The notes under the pieces: generated by a model | Seen by the model: only the letters and a program-made list of their open reading frames with translations | What the model was told of the DNA's origin: nothing | Database searches by the model: none | Shown here: positions 17,728 through 26,241 of the stretch, in pieces | Numbering within the stretch: position 1 is the first letter of the stretch | Layout: each line of letters begins with the position of its first letter | Made by a program: the position numbers and the translations under genes | Assembly: GCA_945871815.1 (NCBI GenBank) | Contig: CAMBXM010000001.1 | Coordinates: forward strand, 1 to 64,000 | Direction of reading: 5' to 3' | DNA length: 64,000 nt | Source: Singulisphaera sp. GP187 | GTDB lineage: Bacteria; Planctomycetota; UBA1135; UBA2386

Positions 17728-18672
17728 TCACTTGGCGTAGCGCCAAGCACCCTTCTGCAAGAACGCGAGCCACACCTCAGCGGACCAACTCGGCAGCGGG
17801 CCCTTGACGATCGGTTCCGGCCTGCCGGCCAGCGCCACCAGCGCCGCCTCCGCACTGGCCCGCTGCACTTCGTCGTCGGTCTGCAGCAGGTGCCACAACA
17901 CCAGCGTGTCGCGTGGCATGCGGCAGGTGGCGACCAGGTCCACTGCAAGCTTGGTATCGAGATCCACGCCTTTGGCGGCGTAGGCGGCAGCTCGATTCAC
18001 CATCTTGCGCAGCTCGTCGGTGGCGTCGCCAAACAGCGGCAGCGAAGGCCCGGCCAGCGAGAGTCGCACCGCGGCGCCCGCCGGTACGACAACGGTACGA
18101 GCCTCAGACCCAACGCGGCCAAGACCGTCGTGCACGCGCAGCTCCCCGGTGTGCGTCCCGGGATCCATCGACAGTTCGCCAAAGCACCGCCGCGCCTGCT
18201 CCTCGACCGCAACTTCGCCAAGCTCGGTCTCCACGACTACGAAGGCTGCGCCTTGTCGCGCCGTCTCGTCAATCTCGACCACGCACGTGCCGCGACGAAG
18301 GCGCACGCGCAACTCATCGTCGCGCCAATGGACGAACTCGAGCTCGGCGCCGCCTTGCAACACGACTTGCCCGAACGGCTCGAGCGGCAGCGTCAGCGAT
18401 TCCTGCTGCGCCACGAACGTGCGCGAGGAGGAGCCGCGCTGCAGCTTGGTCGCGCGCGACAGCGCCAGCGCCATCGCGAGCGAGACGAGCATGGCCGCAG
18501 CGAGCCACAGCCATGGGCGCAGAGTCGCACGGTGCGACGCGTCCGGCCCGAGCCGTTCGAGCGGCAGCTCGCAGCCGTCGTGGGCGAGCGGTGACAGCAG
18601 ATGCTCGAGCGCCACGATCTCGGGATCGGGCGTGCCGGCTCCAAGGAAGAGGTAGTCTTCGTGCTCGTTCAC
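17728..18672 (-). CDS. FecR-like membrane anti-sigma factor
   Basis: 314 residues from a GTG at 18672, overlapping the stop of the upstream ECF sigma gene by four bases (GTGA). The first ~50 residues should be cytoplasmic, the hydrophobic stretch LWLAAAMLVSLAMALAL (about 55-71) is one membrane segment, and the rest is outside. After the membrane segment comes a FecR-like beta region (VVLQGGAELEFVHWRDDELRVRLRRG... and VVVETELGEVAV). FecR-type regulators sense an envelope signal and control a cognate sigma factor, and the overlap makes the 18669-19235 sigma factor the obvious partner. The last ~100 residues are helical and HEAT-like, not typical of FecR. Confidence 0.75.
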   Translation of the reverse strand: MNEHEDYLFLGAGTPDPEIVALEHLLSPLAHDGCELPLERLGPDASHRATLRPWLWLAAAMLVSLAMALALSRATKLQRGSSSRTFVAQQESLTLPLEPFGQVVLQGGAELEFVHWRDDELRVRLRRGTCVVEIDETARQGAAFVVVETELGEVAVEEQARRCFGELSMDPGTHTGELRVHDGLGRVGSEARTVVVPAGAAVRLSLAGPSLPLFGDATDELRKMVNRAAAYAAKGVDLDTKLAVDLVATCRMPRDTLVLWHLLQTDDEVQRASAEAALVALAGRPEPIVKGPLPSWSAEVWLAFLQKGAWRYAK

Positions 18673-19235
18673 GGTAGACCTGCCTCTGCCAGCAAGGGCC
18701 GCAACTGCGCCATGCCGCGCACCAAGTTGACGCGCACGGACCCATGCGTGAGACCGGTGCGGGCAGCGATCTCGGGACCTGAGAGGCCCTCGACGAGGCG
18801 CAGGGTCAGAGTCTCGCGATAGGCCTCGGGGAGCCTTCGGATGCAGGCCAGTGCGCGGGCGGCGGCGGCGCGCACGGCAAACGCGTCACCCGGTGCATGC
18901 TCACGGCCGACCGGTTCGTCGAGCGGCATCGGCTGCGGCCGTTGCTGTCGCGCTCTTAGGCGATCGATGGCCGCACGTCGCGCCGTGGTGCAGAGCCAGC
19001 CAGCGAAGGCACGAGGATCGCGCACTTCGGTCAATCGTTGGAATGCTTGCACGAACACGTCCTGCACAAGGTCGTCGGCGTCGTCCTCGCCGCACGTCGC
19101 GAGCGCGATGCCGTGCACCGTCCGGGCGAACTCGCGGTACAGCACCGCGAACGCCGCGCGGTCGCCCGCTTGTGCGCGCTGCACGAGTTCTGCGGTGCCA
19201 GGGCTTCCCGGCGAGTGCGCGGCGACGTTGGGCAC
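18669..19235 (-). CDS. ECF-family RNA polymerase sigma factor
   Basis: 188 residues from a GTG at 19235. Region 2 is seen in DRAAFAVLYREFARTVHGIA and DADDLVQDVFVQAFQRL, followed by FAGWLCTTARRAAIDRLR. Region 4 is seen in LPEAYRETLTLRLVEGLSG and the helix-turn-helix EIAARTGLTHGSVRVNLVRG. No extra domains. The downstream membrane FecR-like gene overlaps its stop codon, so the two are translationally coupled and probably form a sigma/anti-sigma pair. Target promoters are unknown. Confidence 0.92.
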   Translation of the reverse strand: MPNVAAHSPGSPGTAELVQRAQAGDRAAFAVLYREFARTVHGIALATCGEDDADDLVQDVFVQAFQRLTEVRDPRAFAGWLCTTARRAAIDRLRARQQRPQPMPLDEPVGREHAPGDAFAVRAAAARALACIRRLPEAYRETLTLRLVEGLSGPEIAARTGLTHGSVRVNLVRGMAQLRPLLAEAGLP

Positions 19236-19615
19236 GTGAGTGCGAAGATACTCGTCACAGCGGAGGCAAGGCGAGCAGCAGCTCGGCTGCTCGACGCAGC
19301 TTGCAGCGTGAGGGGGATCGAGTCGGAATCGGGCTCATGCCGAACCAGACGGCGGCGATCCCGCCAGTGTTAGCACCGAGTAGACACCGAGTGCCTGACG
19401 AAGCGGTGCCGGCAGCGAGCCCGACCTCGGCGGCCTCGGCGGCCGTGCGGTCAACCTCTGCTGCAGGAGCCCAAGCGCGCGGTGCTTGGCCGCCCTGGTG
19501 ACGAGGACCCCGCGGCGGCGGCGCCGGAGAGCCAGCACCCGAGTCAAATCGACTCGAGCACTTCAGCCGCTGGGATTCTTGCGTACTCTCGGCGGGCTCC
19601 CGGAGATTCCCCCAC
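19236..19615. other. Divergent intergenic region between two sigma-factor genes, 380 bp
   Basis: It separates two divergently transcribed ECF operons and should hold both promoters. I see no convincing ORF, RNA gene or long repeat. An autoregulatory ECF promoter is likely, but I cannot pick out a -35/-10 pair with confidence. Confidence 0.5.
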
Positions 19616-20149
19616 GTGTCACGCATCGATGAGACCGCGAGCCCCCAGGCTCGAGCCGACACCACCGGCGACGCGGCCTTTGCCTTCGTACATCGGCACC
19701 AACGCGGCCTTTGGCGCTTCCTGCGCGCTTGCGGCTGCCCCGCACATGCCGCCGACGAAGTGGCGCAAGATGCCCTGCTGCTCGCACTCGAGCGGAACGT
19801 CGACGATGACGCCGCGCCAGGCTACTTGCGGCAGGCCGCGAAGTTCTTGTGGCTACGCCGAGTGCGGGACGAGGGTCGCTCGCACGCGCGCTGGCTCGAC
19901 GCGGCCGAACAGCTGTGGCAGCAAGACTGCGCCACGGACGCCGGCGACGGGCTCATCGCGGCGCTGCGGACCTGCCTCGACGTGCTACCGCCGCGCTCGC
20001 GCCTCGCGCTCCAGCGCGTCTACGCCGAAGGCACGAGTCGTGAGACCCTCGCCGCGGAACTTGGCATTGGCGAGCACGGCGCCAGAACTCTGCTGCAGCG
20101 CATCCGCGCCGCGCTCCGTGATTGCATCGAACGACGGCTCGCACCATGA
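19616..20149 (+). CDS. ECF-family RNA polymerase sigma factor
   Basis: 177 residues from a GTG at 19616. Region 2: FAFVHRHQRGLWRFLRACG and ADEVAQDALLLALE, then YLRQAAKFLWLRRVRDE. Region 4: LPPRSRLALQRVYAEGTSRE and the helix-turn-helix TLAAELGIGEHGARTLLQRIRAAL. Its stop overlaps the ATG of the LRR membrane protein (ATGA at 20146-20149), which marks that protein as its probable regulator. The sequence is divergent from the other three sigma factors in the window, so it probably reads a different promoter set. Confidence 0.9.
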   Translation: MSRIDETASPQARADTTGDAAFAFVHRHQRGLWRFLRACGCPAHAADEVAQDALLLALERNVDDDAAPGYLRQAAKFLWLRRVRDEGRSHARWLDAAEQLWQQDCATDAGDGLIAALRTCLDVLPPRSRLALQRVYAEGTSRETLAAELGIGEHGARTLLQRIRAALRDCIERRLAP

Positions 20150-21663
20150 CCGACGACGCAAGGGACACGCGATTGGACTGGGCACTGCGCGAGGCGCTCG
20201 GTGCCGAAGCACCGCCGGATCTCGCCCGCGTGACGGTCGCCAGATTTCGCGCAGGCGATGCCGCTCGCGTGCCGTCGGCAGCAGTGCCACGCCACACGCA
20301 CTGGCAAGCGGTTGCGGCGCTGCTGCTCGCTTGCTTGGTGGTCGCGACCTTCGCGCTGTGGCCACGCCCAGCAGAGCCGGCAACGCCGGCGCAAGAACCC
20401 GAACCGGTCCAGGTCTACTCACGCGCCGACATCGACGCCTTGCCAGCAACCACGCTCGCTGTCAGTGCGGTTGGCCTCGACGACTCTGCCTTGTCGGCGC
20501 TGCTGCGACTGCGCGAACTACGGTTCCTCGAGATCCGGTACCCCGAAGCGATGGTGCTCGGCCTCGGCCTGAAGACCATGCCGCCGAAGCAACCACCGTG
20601 CATCACGGCCACGTGCTTCGACACGCTGGCGAAGTTGAGCAAGTTGCGCACGCTCCGGATTCGCGGCGCCCATGCGATCACCGAGGCGTTTCCGTTCGGC
20701 GGCAGCGGCGGCGGTCCCGAAGCCATCGCCAACGCCACGATCGGGCACCTCGAACGATTGCCGCTGCTCGAAGAACTGTGCCTCACTCACTTCGACGTGC
20801 CGGCCTACGCGCTCGCCGCGCTGTCTCGGCTCGCAGCACTTCGGCGCCTGGACCTGTCGGCCAACTACGGTGTCGATGCCGAGGTCGTGGTCGCGCTGTT
20901 GCGCTGTACGCGACTCCAGTCGCTCACCCTCGACGCCTGCATGGCGCTTCCCGGCACCGCGATCGCACGCCTCGCCGAACTACCGCACCTCGAACACCTC
21001 GCCGTCGCCAACATCGATGGCATGTCGTGGCGAAGCGGCGGTGGCGACTTCTTGGGGCCGACGACCAAGGACTACGAAGCACAAGCGCACAGAGCCTATG
21101 ACCTCGGCGGTTGCGGCGTCACCGATGCAGCGCTGACCGGCCTGTCGCGCGCGAAGTCCTTGCGCACCTTGTTGATGGCCGAGCCGAGTTGCTCGCTGCT
21201 TGGCGTGCGAGCACTGCGCGACTTCCAATCGCTCGAACGACTCGATCTCTTCGGCTTCGGCTCGAGCACGACGGAAACCGACGTGCTGGCAGACTCCTTG
21301 CCGCCGCTGCTCATGCTCTCCGCATGCGGCGAATTCGACGACTCCTTCTGCAACAAGCTGCGCCGGCGCCAACCGCGCCTCGAACACTTGGAGCTGCCTG
21401 CCTGCTACGCGATCACCGACCAAGGTCTCGCCCAGTTGCTGCGCATCGGCACCCTGCGGCATCTCGACATTCGTCAATCGCGCGGTTTGTCTGCGGCAGC
21501 GATGCCACTACTCCTCGCCGCGACGCAACTCGAGTACCTCGACCTTCGCCACATCGACTGGGTCACCAAAGCGCACGTGCTCGAACTGCAACGCGCTCTG
21601 CCACGGCTGCGGACGTTGTTGGCCAACGTCGAGGGCCACGAAACCGAACCCAGCGGCCGCTGA
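20146..21663 (+). CDS. Membrane-anchored leucine-rich-repeat protein, probable anti-sigma partner
   Basis: 505 residues starting at the ATG that overlaps the sigma-factor stop. Residues 1-50 (LDWALREALGAEAPPDL) look like the short cytoplasmic segment of planctomycete membrane regulators, the segment VAALLLACLVVATFALW (about 56-72) crosses the membrane, and the remaining ~430 residues are exported. The exported part contains leucine-rich repeats of irregular spacing, for example LRELRFLEIR, LSKLRTLRIRG, LERLPLLEELCLTHF, LAALRRLDLSAN, LQSLTLDAC and LRHLDIRQS. Several repeats have the ..GL..L..L..L..LDL form of the cysteine-containing or RI-like class. The coupling to a sigma gene suggests it senses an external ligand through the LRR and controls the sigma factor; no zinc-binding anti-sigma motif is present. 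Confidence 0.8.
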   Translation: MTDDARDTRLDWALREALGAEAPPDLARVTVARFRAGDAARVPSAAVPRHTHWQAVAALLLACLVVATFALWPRPAEPATPAQEPEPVQVYSRADIDALPATTLAVSAVGLDDSALSALLRLRELRFLEIRYPEAMVLGLGLKTMPPKQPPCITATCFDTLAKLSKLRTLRIRGAHAITEAFPFGGSGGGPEAIANATIGHLERLPLLEELCLTHFDVPAYALAALSRLAALRRLDLSANYGVDAEVVVALLRCTRLQSLTLDACMALPGTAIARLAELPHLEHLAVANIDGMSWRSGGGDFLGPTTKDYEAQAHRAYDLGGCGVTDAALTGLSRAKSLRTLLMAEPSCSLLGVRALRDFQSLERLDLFGFGSSTTETDVLADSLPPLLMLSACGEFDDSFCNKLRRRQPRLEHLELPACYAITDQGLAQLLRIGTLRHLDIRQSRGLSAAAMPLLLAATQLEYLDLRHIDWVTKAHVLELQRALPRLRTLLANVEGHETEPSGR

Positions 21664-21698
21664 GGCGGTCGCCTGACGATGGCCGTGAGTGGGGACGA

Positions 21699-21730
21699 CG
21701 CCGACACGCCGACACGCCGACACGCCGACA
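21699..21730. repeat. Tandem repeat, 4 x 8 bp
   Basis: CGCCGACA is repeated four times exactly in the 148-bp gap between the LRR gene and the convergent kinase gene. No coding role. It could be a length-variable tract. Confidence 0.85.
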
Positions 21731-21811
21731 CGGAACCGACAAGAGCCGGACCCTGTAGCACCATGGTCGGCTGCTGCCGCGCGTCGACGAGCGCGAGCAA
21801 GGCGCGCACGA

Positions 21812-23926
21812 TCATTTCCAGCGATCGTCGGCGAAGTACCCCAACAAACTCTGCAAGCGCGCTTCGTCGAGGTTGGGGCCGGCCCGGCGAAGTCGATCGC
21901 GAGCTTCGCTGGCAAGCCGCCGTGCCTCCACGGCATCGCCAGACTGCAAGGCACTCTCCGCCAATCTCATGCGCGCGCTCAGAGCACCGAACAGCGCTTC
22001 GGCATCGGCAGGACGCTGATCGAGCAGTGGATCACAGAACTCCAAGACCGCCCGCAGACACCGCAGCTGCAGCGCTGGATCCCCACGCCGTTCGGCCAGG
22101 AACGCCCGCATCAGCCAGAGCGAGCGCCCATTGATCATCGTGGCAGGTCGCTCGGGCGCGTCCCGCAGCAGTTGGTCCAGCAACTGCTGTTGGCGCGCCA
22201 GAAGCTGCTCTGCCGCGGCAAACTCGCGGTCTTCGATCGCGAAGTGGGCCATCCGATTGCAACCGTGCGCAAGGTCGTCGAGAGACCTGGGGTCGCAATG
22301 GCCGTCGTCGACGAGCCTCTCGAACAACGCCTGAGCCTTTCGGTAGCTGGCACGAGGCCGCTCTGGATCTCCTTCGTCCTTCTCCAGGTCGCCAAGTCGC
22401 ACGAGGTCGGTCGCCAAGTCTCTGACTACCAGAGGATCCTCCGGGCGAGCCTGGGCCAGCCTCTGCCGGAGCAGCAGCGCCTGCTCGCGAAACGGCCGTG
22501 CGGCAGAACGCCGATCGGCCTGCACTTCAAGATTGCCGAGGGCGACCGCGAGATCCGCGCGCAGCGCCAAGTGGTCGGGATCATCCGGCGCGCGCTCGGC
22601 AAGGGACGCGAGTTCGGTGCCGATGCCGAGCAGAAGTTCGCGCCGCAGCGCGAAGGTTCCGATCGACTGCTCCAGCAGAAACACGCGCCGTGTCACCATC
22701 GTCAGCACGTCGCGCACCCGTTGCCGAGATGCTCGCACCTCGGCATAGGACTGTACCATCACCGCGAGCGACGCGGCGGCGAGGAGTGCGATCAGCACCA
22801 GGGTTGCCATCCACGCCCGTCGTCGCCGAGCGAACAACCGTACGCGGTGCCACACCGTCGCGCTGTGCGCCTCCACGGTTTCGTGCGCCAGCACGCGACG
22901 CAGATCCTCGGCGAAGGCACTTGCCGAGCCGTAACGCTCCTCAGGATCCGTCGCCAACGCCTTGCTGACGACGGCCTCGAGGTCGCCGCGAAAGCGCCCA
23001 TCGACGTCGCCGAGCGGAACGGCGATCGCCTCCCGCCGCTGGGCAATCCGTTGCTGGAGTTCGCCATCGAAAGGCGGCATCGGCGGTTGGCCCGTGAGCA
23101 ACTCGTAGCAGATCGCGCCAGTCGACCAGACATCGGAGCGAGTGTCGACGCACGCGCTGCCAACCGCCTGCTCCGGACTCATGTAGGCGAGTGTGCCCAC
23201 GACCGCGCCCTGCAGAGTGCGCTCCGTATCGACTTCGGACCGCTGCAGCCGCGCCACGCCAAAGTCGAGGATGCAGACGCGCAGTGCGTCGTCGCCTTCG
23301 CGGATGACGACGTTTTGCGGCTTGAGGTCGCGATGGATCACGCCTTGTCGGTGCACGTACTCCACGGCGTCGAGGATCTGCAGCACCACCGCCAAGCACT
23401 GTCGCCAATCGGGCTTCGCCGCCGCGCGCCACTCATGCAACAGCAGACCGCGAACAAGCTCCGTGGCCAAGAACGGCACAGCGGTGCCCCCGACATCGGC
23501 GACGCCAGCCTCGAAGATCTGCAGTACGCCGGGATGCTGCAACCGCGCGAGTGCCTCGGCCTCGATCACGAACCGGCGCATGCTGGCGGTCGAGACACTG
23601 CCGGTCTGCAGAAGTTTGAGCGCTACTTCGCGCCGGGGCTGCTCTTGCTCGGCGCGCAGCACCGTGCCGCTCGAGCCCTCGCCGATCTTGCCGAGCACGC
23701 GGTAGGAGCCAATGCGTTCGGGCAAGATGCAGGCAACGCGTGCTGCCGGTGCGGGGTGCTTTCGGGTCGCCTCAGCAGCCAGGAGCACGGCATCCTGCGC
23801 AAGCATCCGCTCGACCTCCGCCCGCACTGCCGGCCGCGAGCCGCACAGCGCTTCGAGCAGCGCCCCCCGCTGCTCGACCGGCAGCGCGATCGCCTGCTCG
23901 AAGATCGTCATCGCGCCGGGTGCCAT
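21812..23926 (-). CDS. Membrane Ser/Thr protein kinase with helical sensor region
   Basis: 704 residues from the ATG at 23926, two bases after the stop of the upstream sigma factor. Residues 1-50 match the short helical leader common in sigma-linked kinases. The kinase domain (about 75-335) has all key motifs: GEGSSGTV (81-89), VALK (K104), HRDLKPQN (D200), DFGVAR (D221) and MSPEQ. One membrane segment lies at about 371-391 (AWMATLVLIALLAAASLAVMV). The outer part is helical and TPR-like, with several Ala/Leu repeats (ADLAVALGNLEVQAD, DLATDLVRLGDLEKDE). An active kinase is expected. Its place directly after an ECF sigma gene suggests that it modulates that sigma factor by phosphorylation. In-frame ATGs at 23977 (inside the sigma gene) and 23911 are less likely starts. 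Confidence 0.9.
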   Translation of the reverse strand: MAPGAMTIFEQAIALPVEQRGALLEALCGSRPAVRAEVERMLAQDAVLLAAEATRKHPAPAARVACILPERIGSYRVLGKIGEGSSGTVLRAEQEQPRREVALKLLQTGSVSTASMRRFVIEAEALARLQHPGVLQIFEAGVADVGGTAVPFLATELVRGLLLHEWRAAAKPDWRQCLAVVLQILDAVEYVHRQGVIHRDLKPQNVVIREGDDALRVCILDFGVARLQRSEVDTERTLQGAVVGTLAYMSPEQAVGSACVDTRSDVWSTGAICYELLTGQPPMPPFDGELQQRIAQRREAIAVPLGDVDGRFRGDLEAVVSKALATDPEERYGSASAFAEDLRRVLAHETVEAHSATVWHRVRLFARRRRAWMATLVLIALLAAASLAVMVQSYAEVRASRQRVRDVLTMVTRRVFLLEQSIGTFALRRELLLGIGTELASLAERAPDDPDHLALRADLAVALGNLEVQADRRSAARPFREQALLLRQRLAQARPEDPLVVRDLATDLVRLGDLEKDEGDPERPRASYRKAQALFERLVDDGHCDPRSLDDLAHGCNRMAHFAIEDREFAAAEQLLARQQQLLDQLLRDAPERPATMINGRSLWLMRAFLAERRGDPALQLRCLRAVLEFCDPLLDQRPADAEALFGALSARMRLAESALQSGDAVEARRLASEARDRLRRAGPNLDEARLQSLLGYFADDRWK

Positions 23927-23928
23927 GA

Positions 23929-24477
23929 TCAGGTCCTCTCGGGATCTCCCAGCGAACTCCATCGCGCCATCACCCACGCGCGCGCGCTGCGGAACTCGTC
24001 CTGCACCGTGCGTCGCGAAACGCCGAGCACCGCAGCGACTTCGTCCTCGGTCAGACCGCCGAAGAACCGGAGGTTGAGCACCTCGGCGCGACGCGGACTC
24101 AGTTGTTCGAGCTCGACGAGCAGCGCGTCCACGTCGAGCAGCATCTCAGGCGGCAGCCCGCGAGCAGAGTCCAGCGTGTCGTCGTGGAGCGGGTCGAACT
24201 TGGCGCTGCGCTTTTGGCGCCCGCGAAATCGCGCGCGGTCGATCAGGATCCGCCGCATCGCGAACGCGACGCCGCGCACGAACTCACGCGAGTCGCCGGC
24301 GAGCTTGCGTTCGCGCTGCAGCCGAAGGAACGCTTCATGCACGAGCACGGTGGCGTGAACGGAACCGTTGCGCGGTTCGCGGGCGAGGATGTCGGCGGCG
24401 ACGGTGCGAAGGTCGTCGTAAAGCAGGGACCAGAAGTGTTCCGAGTTTCGCGGCTCCGTCGTCACGGCGAGGAGCAT
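23929..24477 (-). CDS. ECF-family sigma factor linked to a Ser/Thr kinase
   Basis: 182 residues. The motifs LYDDLRTVAADILAREP, TVLVHEAFLRLQRERK, FVRGVAFAMRRILIDRAR, LSPRRAEVLNLRFFGGLTEDEVAAVLGVSRRTVQDEFRSARAW are typical of the kinase-linked ECF group common in Planctomycetota, Acidobacteriota and Gemmatimonadota, where the usual membrane anti-sigma is absent and a kinase gene follows. The kinase gene begins two bases downstream of its stop. Confidence 0.9.
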   Translation of the reverse strand: MLLAVTTEPRNSEHFWSLLYDDLRTVAADILAREPRNGSVHATVLVHEAFLRLQRERKLAGDSREFVRGVAFAMRRILIDRARFRGRQKRSAKFDPLHDDTLDSARGLPPEMLLDVDALLVELEQLSPRRAEVLNLRFFGGLTEDEVAAVLGVSRRTVQDEFRSARAWVMARWSSLGDPERT

Positions 24478-24592
24478 AGCGAAGGCGGAGCAGAAGGGCG
24501 GCGGATGGTGGCCTCAAGGCGGCGCCGCGTCCTGATGCAAAGTCGTGTCCCTGGCCAGTTGGGACCGGATCGCCCCCGCGTCGTAGATCCCC

Positions 24593-25126
24593 CTACTTGG
24601 TCTTCTGGACTACCTCGACCGCGTTGGCATCCCACTCTTCTTTCGCGTTCTCAGCGGTCAATCCGAAAGGCACGCGACTGACCAAGCCCCTGCGGGCTCC
24701 AAGAGGAAGCGTCGCCAGAATTGGGAAGTCCGACTTCTTGAACTCCAAGACGACCAGCTGCTCGATCGAACCCAGCGCCTTCGACTTGGCAACGCCCTCC
24801 TTCAGCCTCGTGATGTTCGGTGAGTTGAGCAACAGAACTTCACCGTCCTTGGTCGCATCGTCCACGAGCAGAAATTCCGCTCGAAGGCCGGACGTCGGTT
24901 CCACGAAAGTGTGATCAGCGCGAGCCTTGTCGTGCTGCACCGTAACAACGATCTCCACGATGGGATCGCCATCGTGGATTCGGATCCGCTTTGGCTTGGG
25001 TCCCGGAATCCTGCTCGTCTGGGCCGGATCCTGCGCGGCAGTTGTGAGATGCGCATCCGTGAGATGCACGGTGAGACACGAGGGCAAGGTAACGGCCACG
25101 AGACCGAGCAGGGCCAGCGCGCATAC
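24593..25126 (-). CDS. Lipoprotein, paralogue of neighbour, start uncertain
   Basis: The frame encodes a lipoprotein: hydrophobic ALALLGLVAVTLPSC with a lipobox cysteine, then about 155 exported residues. It is clearly a paralogue of the next gene (25324-25860): both share GP-P---R, HTFV/HKFV, TK----LL, LVVLEFKKSDF versus ATLCFTKADF, and a W-AN near the end. The start is a problem. No ATG, GTG or TTG lies close before the signal sequence in this frame. The nearest upstream in-frame ATG is at 25267 and would give a leader of about 60 residues running through the dispersed repeat at 25148-25215. Either an unusual start is used or the 5' end was damaged when the repeat arrived. The coordinate given for the start is nominal. 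Function unknown. Confidence 0.6.
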   Translation of the reverse strand, partial: VCALALLGLVAVTLPSCLTVHLTDAHLTTAAQDPAQTSRIPGPKPKRIRIHDGDPIVEIVVTVQHDKARADHTFVEPTSGLRAEFLLVDDATKDGEVLLLNSPNITRLKEGVAKSKALGSIEQLVVLEFKKSDFPILATLPLGARRGLVSRVPFGLTAENAKEEWDANAVEVVQKTK

Positions 25127-25147
25127 ACGTGCCTGCCTGTGACGTGA

Positions 25148-25215
25148 GAGCTCTCGAAGTGCGTTCCCAATTGGCCTGCGAGCGCGGCCGAGCCACGCAG
25201 GTCGAGGGCAAGGAG
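25148..25215 (+). repeat. Dispersed intergenic repeat, copy A
   Basis: About 68 bp matching copy B (54975-55042) at roughly 85% identity over its whole length, beginning GAGCTCTCGAAGTG and including GGCCTGCGAGCG and an AGGGC-AGGAG end. It lies between two lipoprotein genes. The central GGCC...GGCC can fold into a short hairpin. Confidence 0.75.
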
Positions 25216-25323
25216 CGAGTTCGCAGCGAGTTCCATAGCTTCCGCGGGGACCGCGCGATGACGCCATCGGTCGCTGGGGCCGGCCGCCGCCACCAGCGCT
25301 CGCGCCAACCAAGTCTTCGAAGC

Positions 25324-25860
25324 TCACAGGCAGTCTCCTGGCTTGAAGGCTGCCGGCTTGCGGCCGTTCGCCGCCCACTCCAGCGACCATGAGGCCTCGT
25401 CCGATCCGAACGCAGTACGGATCACCAGGATGTGGGGCATAGCCGGGTCGAAGGTGAAGTCGACAAAATCGGCCTTGGTGAAGCACAGCGTCGCGGTCGC
25501 GGGCTTCACTGCGGTGGCCTCGGCTAGCGTCGCGTTGAGGATCTCGCAGTGGGCCTCGGTCAGCAGGGCGAACCCGCACTTCTTTGTCTGCTCGTTCATG
25601 AGCACGCACTGCGACACCCACGGGCTCTTGGAGGTGACGAATTTGTGCCCTTCGCGGAGGGGGTCTTGCAGCAGTCGAACCTCGACCACGACCCGATCGT
25701 CCGCTGAGGTGAACCGCACCCCAATAGGCTCCGGACCAGGCGGGATACCCAGAGCATCAAAGCCCGGCGAGGAGGCCCGCTGGACGTACACGCTCGTGCA
25801 CGAGGCCAGCAGAAGCAGAAATGCCGCCATGCAGAAACGCACGAGATGGATCCGAAGCAT
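25324..25860 (-). CDS. Small lipoprotein of unknown function
   Basis: 178 residues. Positive n-region, hydrophobic FCMAAFLLLLASC with lipobox LASC, so the mature protein is lipid-anchored at Cys22 or nearby. The exported part is beta-rich and ends GDCL. The downstream gene at 24593-25126 is a diverged paralogue in the same orientation, so the pair arose by tandem duplication. I recognise no domain. Confidence 0.75.
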   Translation of the reverse strand: MLRIHLVRFCMAAFLLLLASCTSVYVQRASSPGFDALGIPPGPEPIGVRFTSADDRVVVEVRLLQDPLREGHKFVTSKSPWVSQCVLMNEQTKKCGFALLTEAHCEILNATLAEATAVKPATATLCFTKADFVDFTFDPAMPHILVIRTAFGSDEASWSLEWAANGRKPAAFKPGDCL

Positions 25861-26241
25861 GAGAATCCTGGACGGGTGGTGTTTGGCTAGCGAAGGCGCA
25901 GCCGCACATGCGCAGCGTGGAGTCCGCGCGCATGGGCTCGCGAGAGGATGACGATACCACGACGCGCGCCGCGCCGTCGAAACGCCACGCCGGCGTTCGG
26001 TCGATGTAGGTGCGGACGAACAGGATCGGGAGATGTGCGCGTCCGCCGGTGCGACCTAGACACTCGGGTTGGCAGAGTTACTACGGGCGGAAGTTCCGTG
26101 ACGCACTCGCCGACAGCGATAGCAGAAGACGATGGGCAAACTGTCAGGCCGGATTTTGTGGCAGGCTGCGACGCGCGCGGTTCCCGACGTGCAGACGCGC
26201 ACCGAGTGCCGAGTGCCGAGTGCCAAGTGGAAGCCTCGCAT
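25861..26241. other. Intergenic region, 381 bp
   Basis: It lies between the lipoprotein promoter side and the end of the kinase gene at 26242. It contains a short tandem GAGTGCC x3 at 26204-26224 followed by AAGTGGA. I see no ORF with protein-like composition and no RNA gene. Confidence 0.5.
26204..26224. repeat. Tandem GAGTGCC x 3
   Basis: Three exact 7-bp units just beyond the kinase stop codon. Too short to assign a role. Confidence 0.7.

Noticed and set aside
21699-21730. CRISPR-like direct repeats
   Set aside because: Contiguous 8-bp tandem units without spacers; a simple tandem repeat.
21689-24358. 889-codon plus-strand frame over the kinase and sigma genes
   Set aside because: Exact antisense shadow; the opposite strand carries all kinase and sigma motifs.
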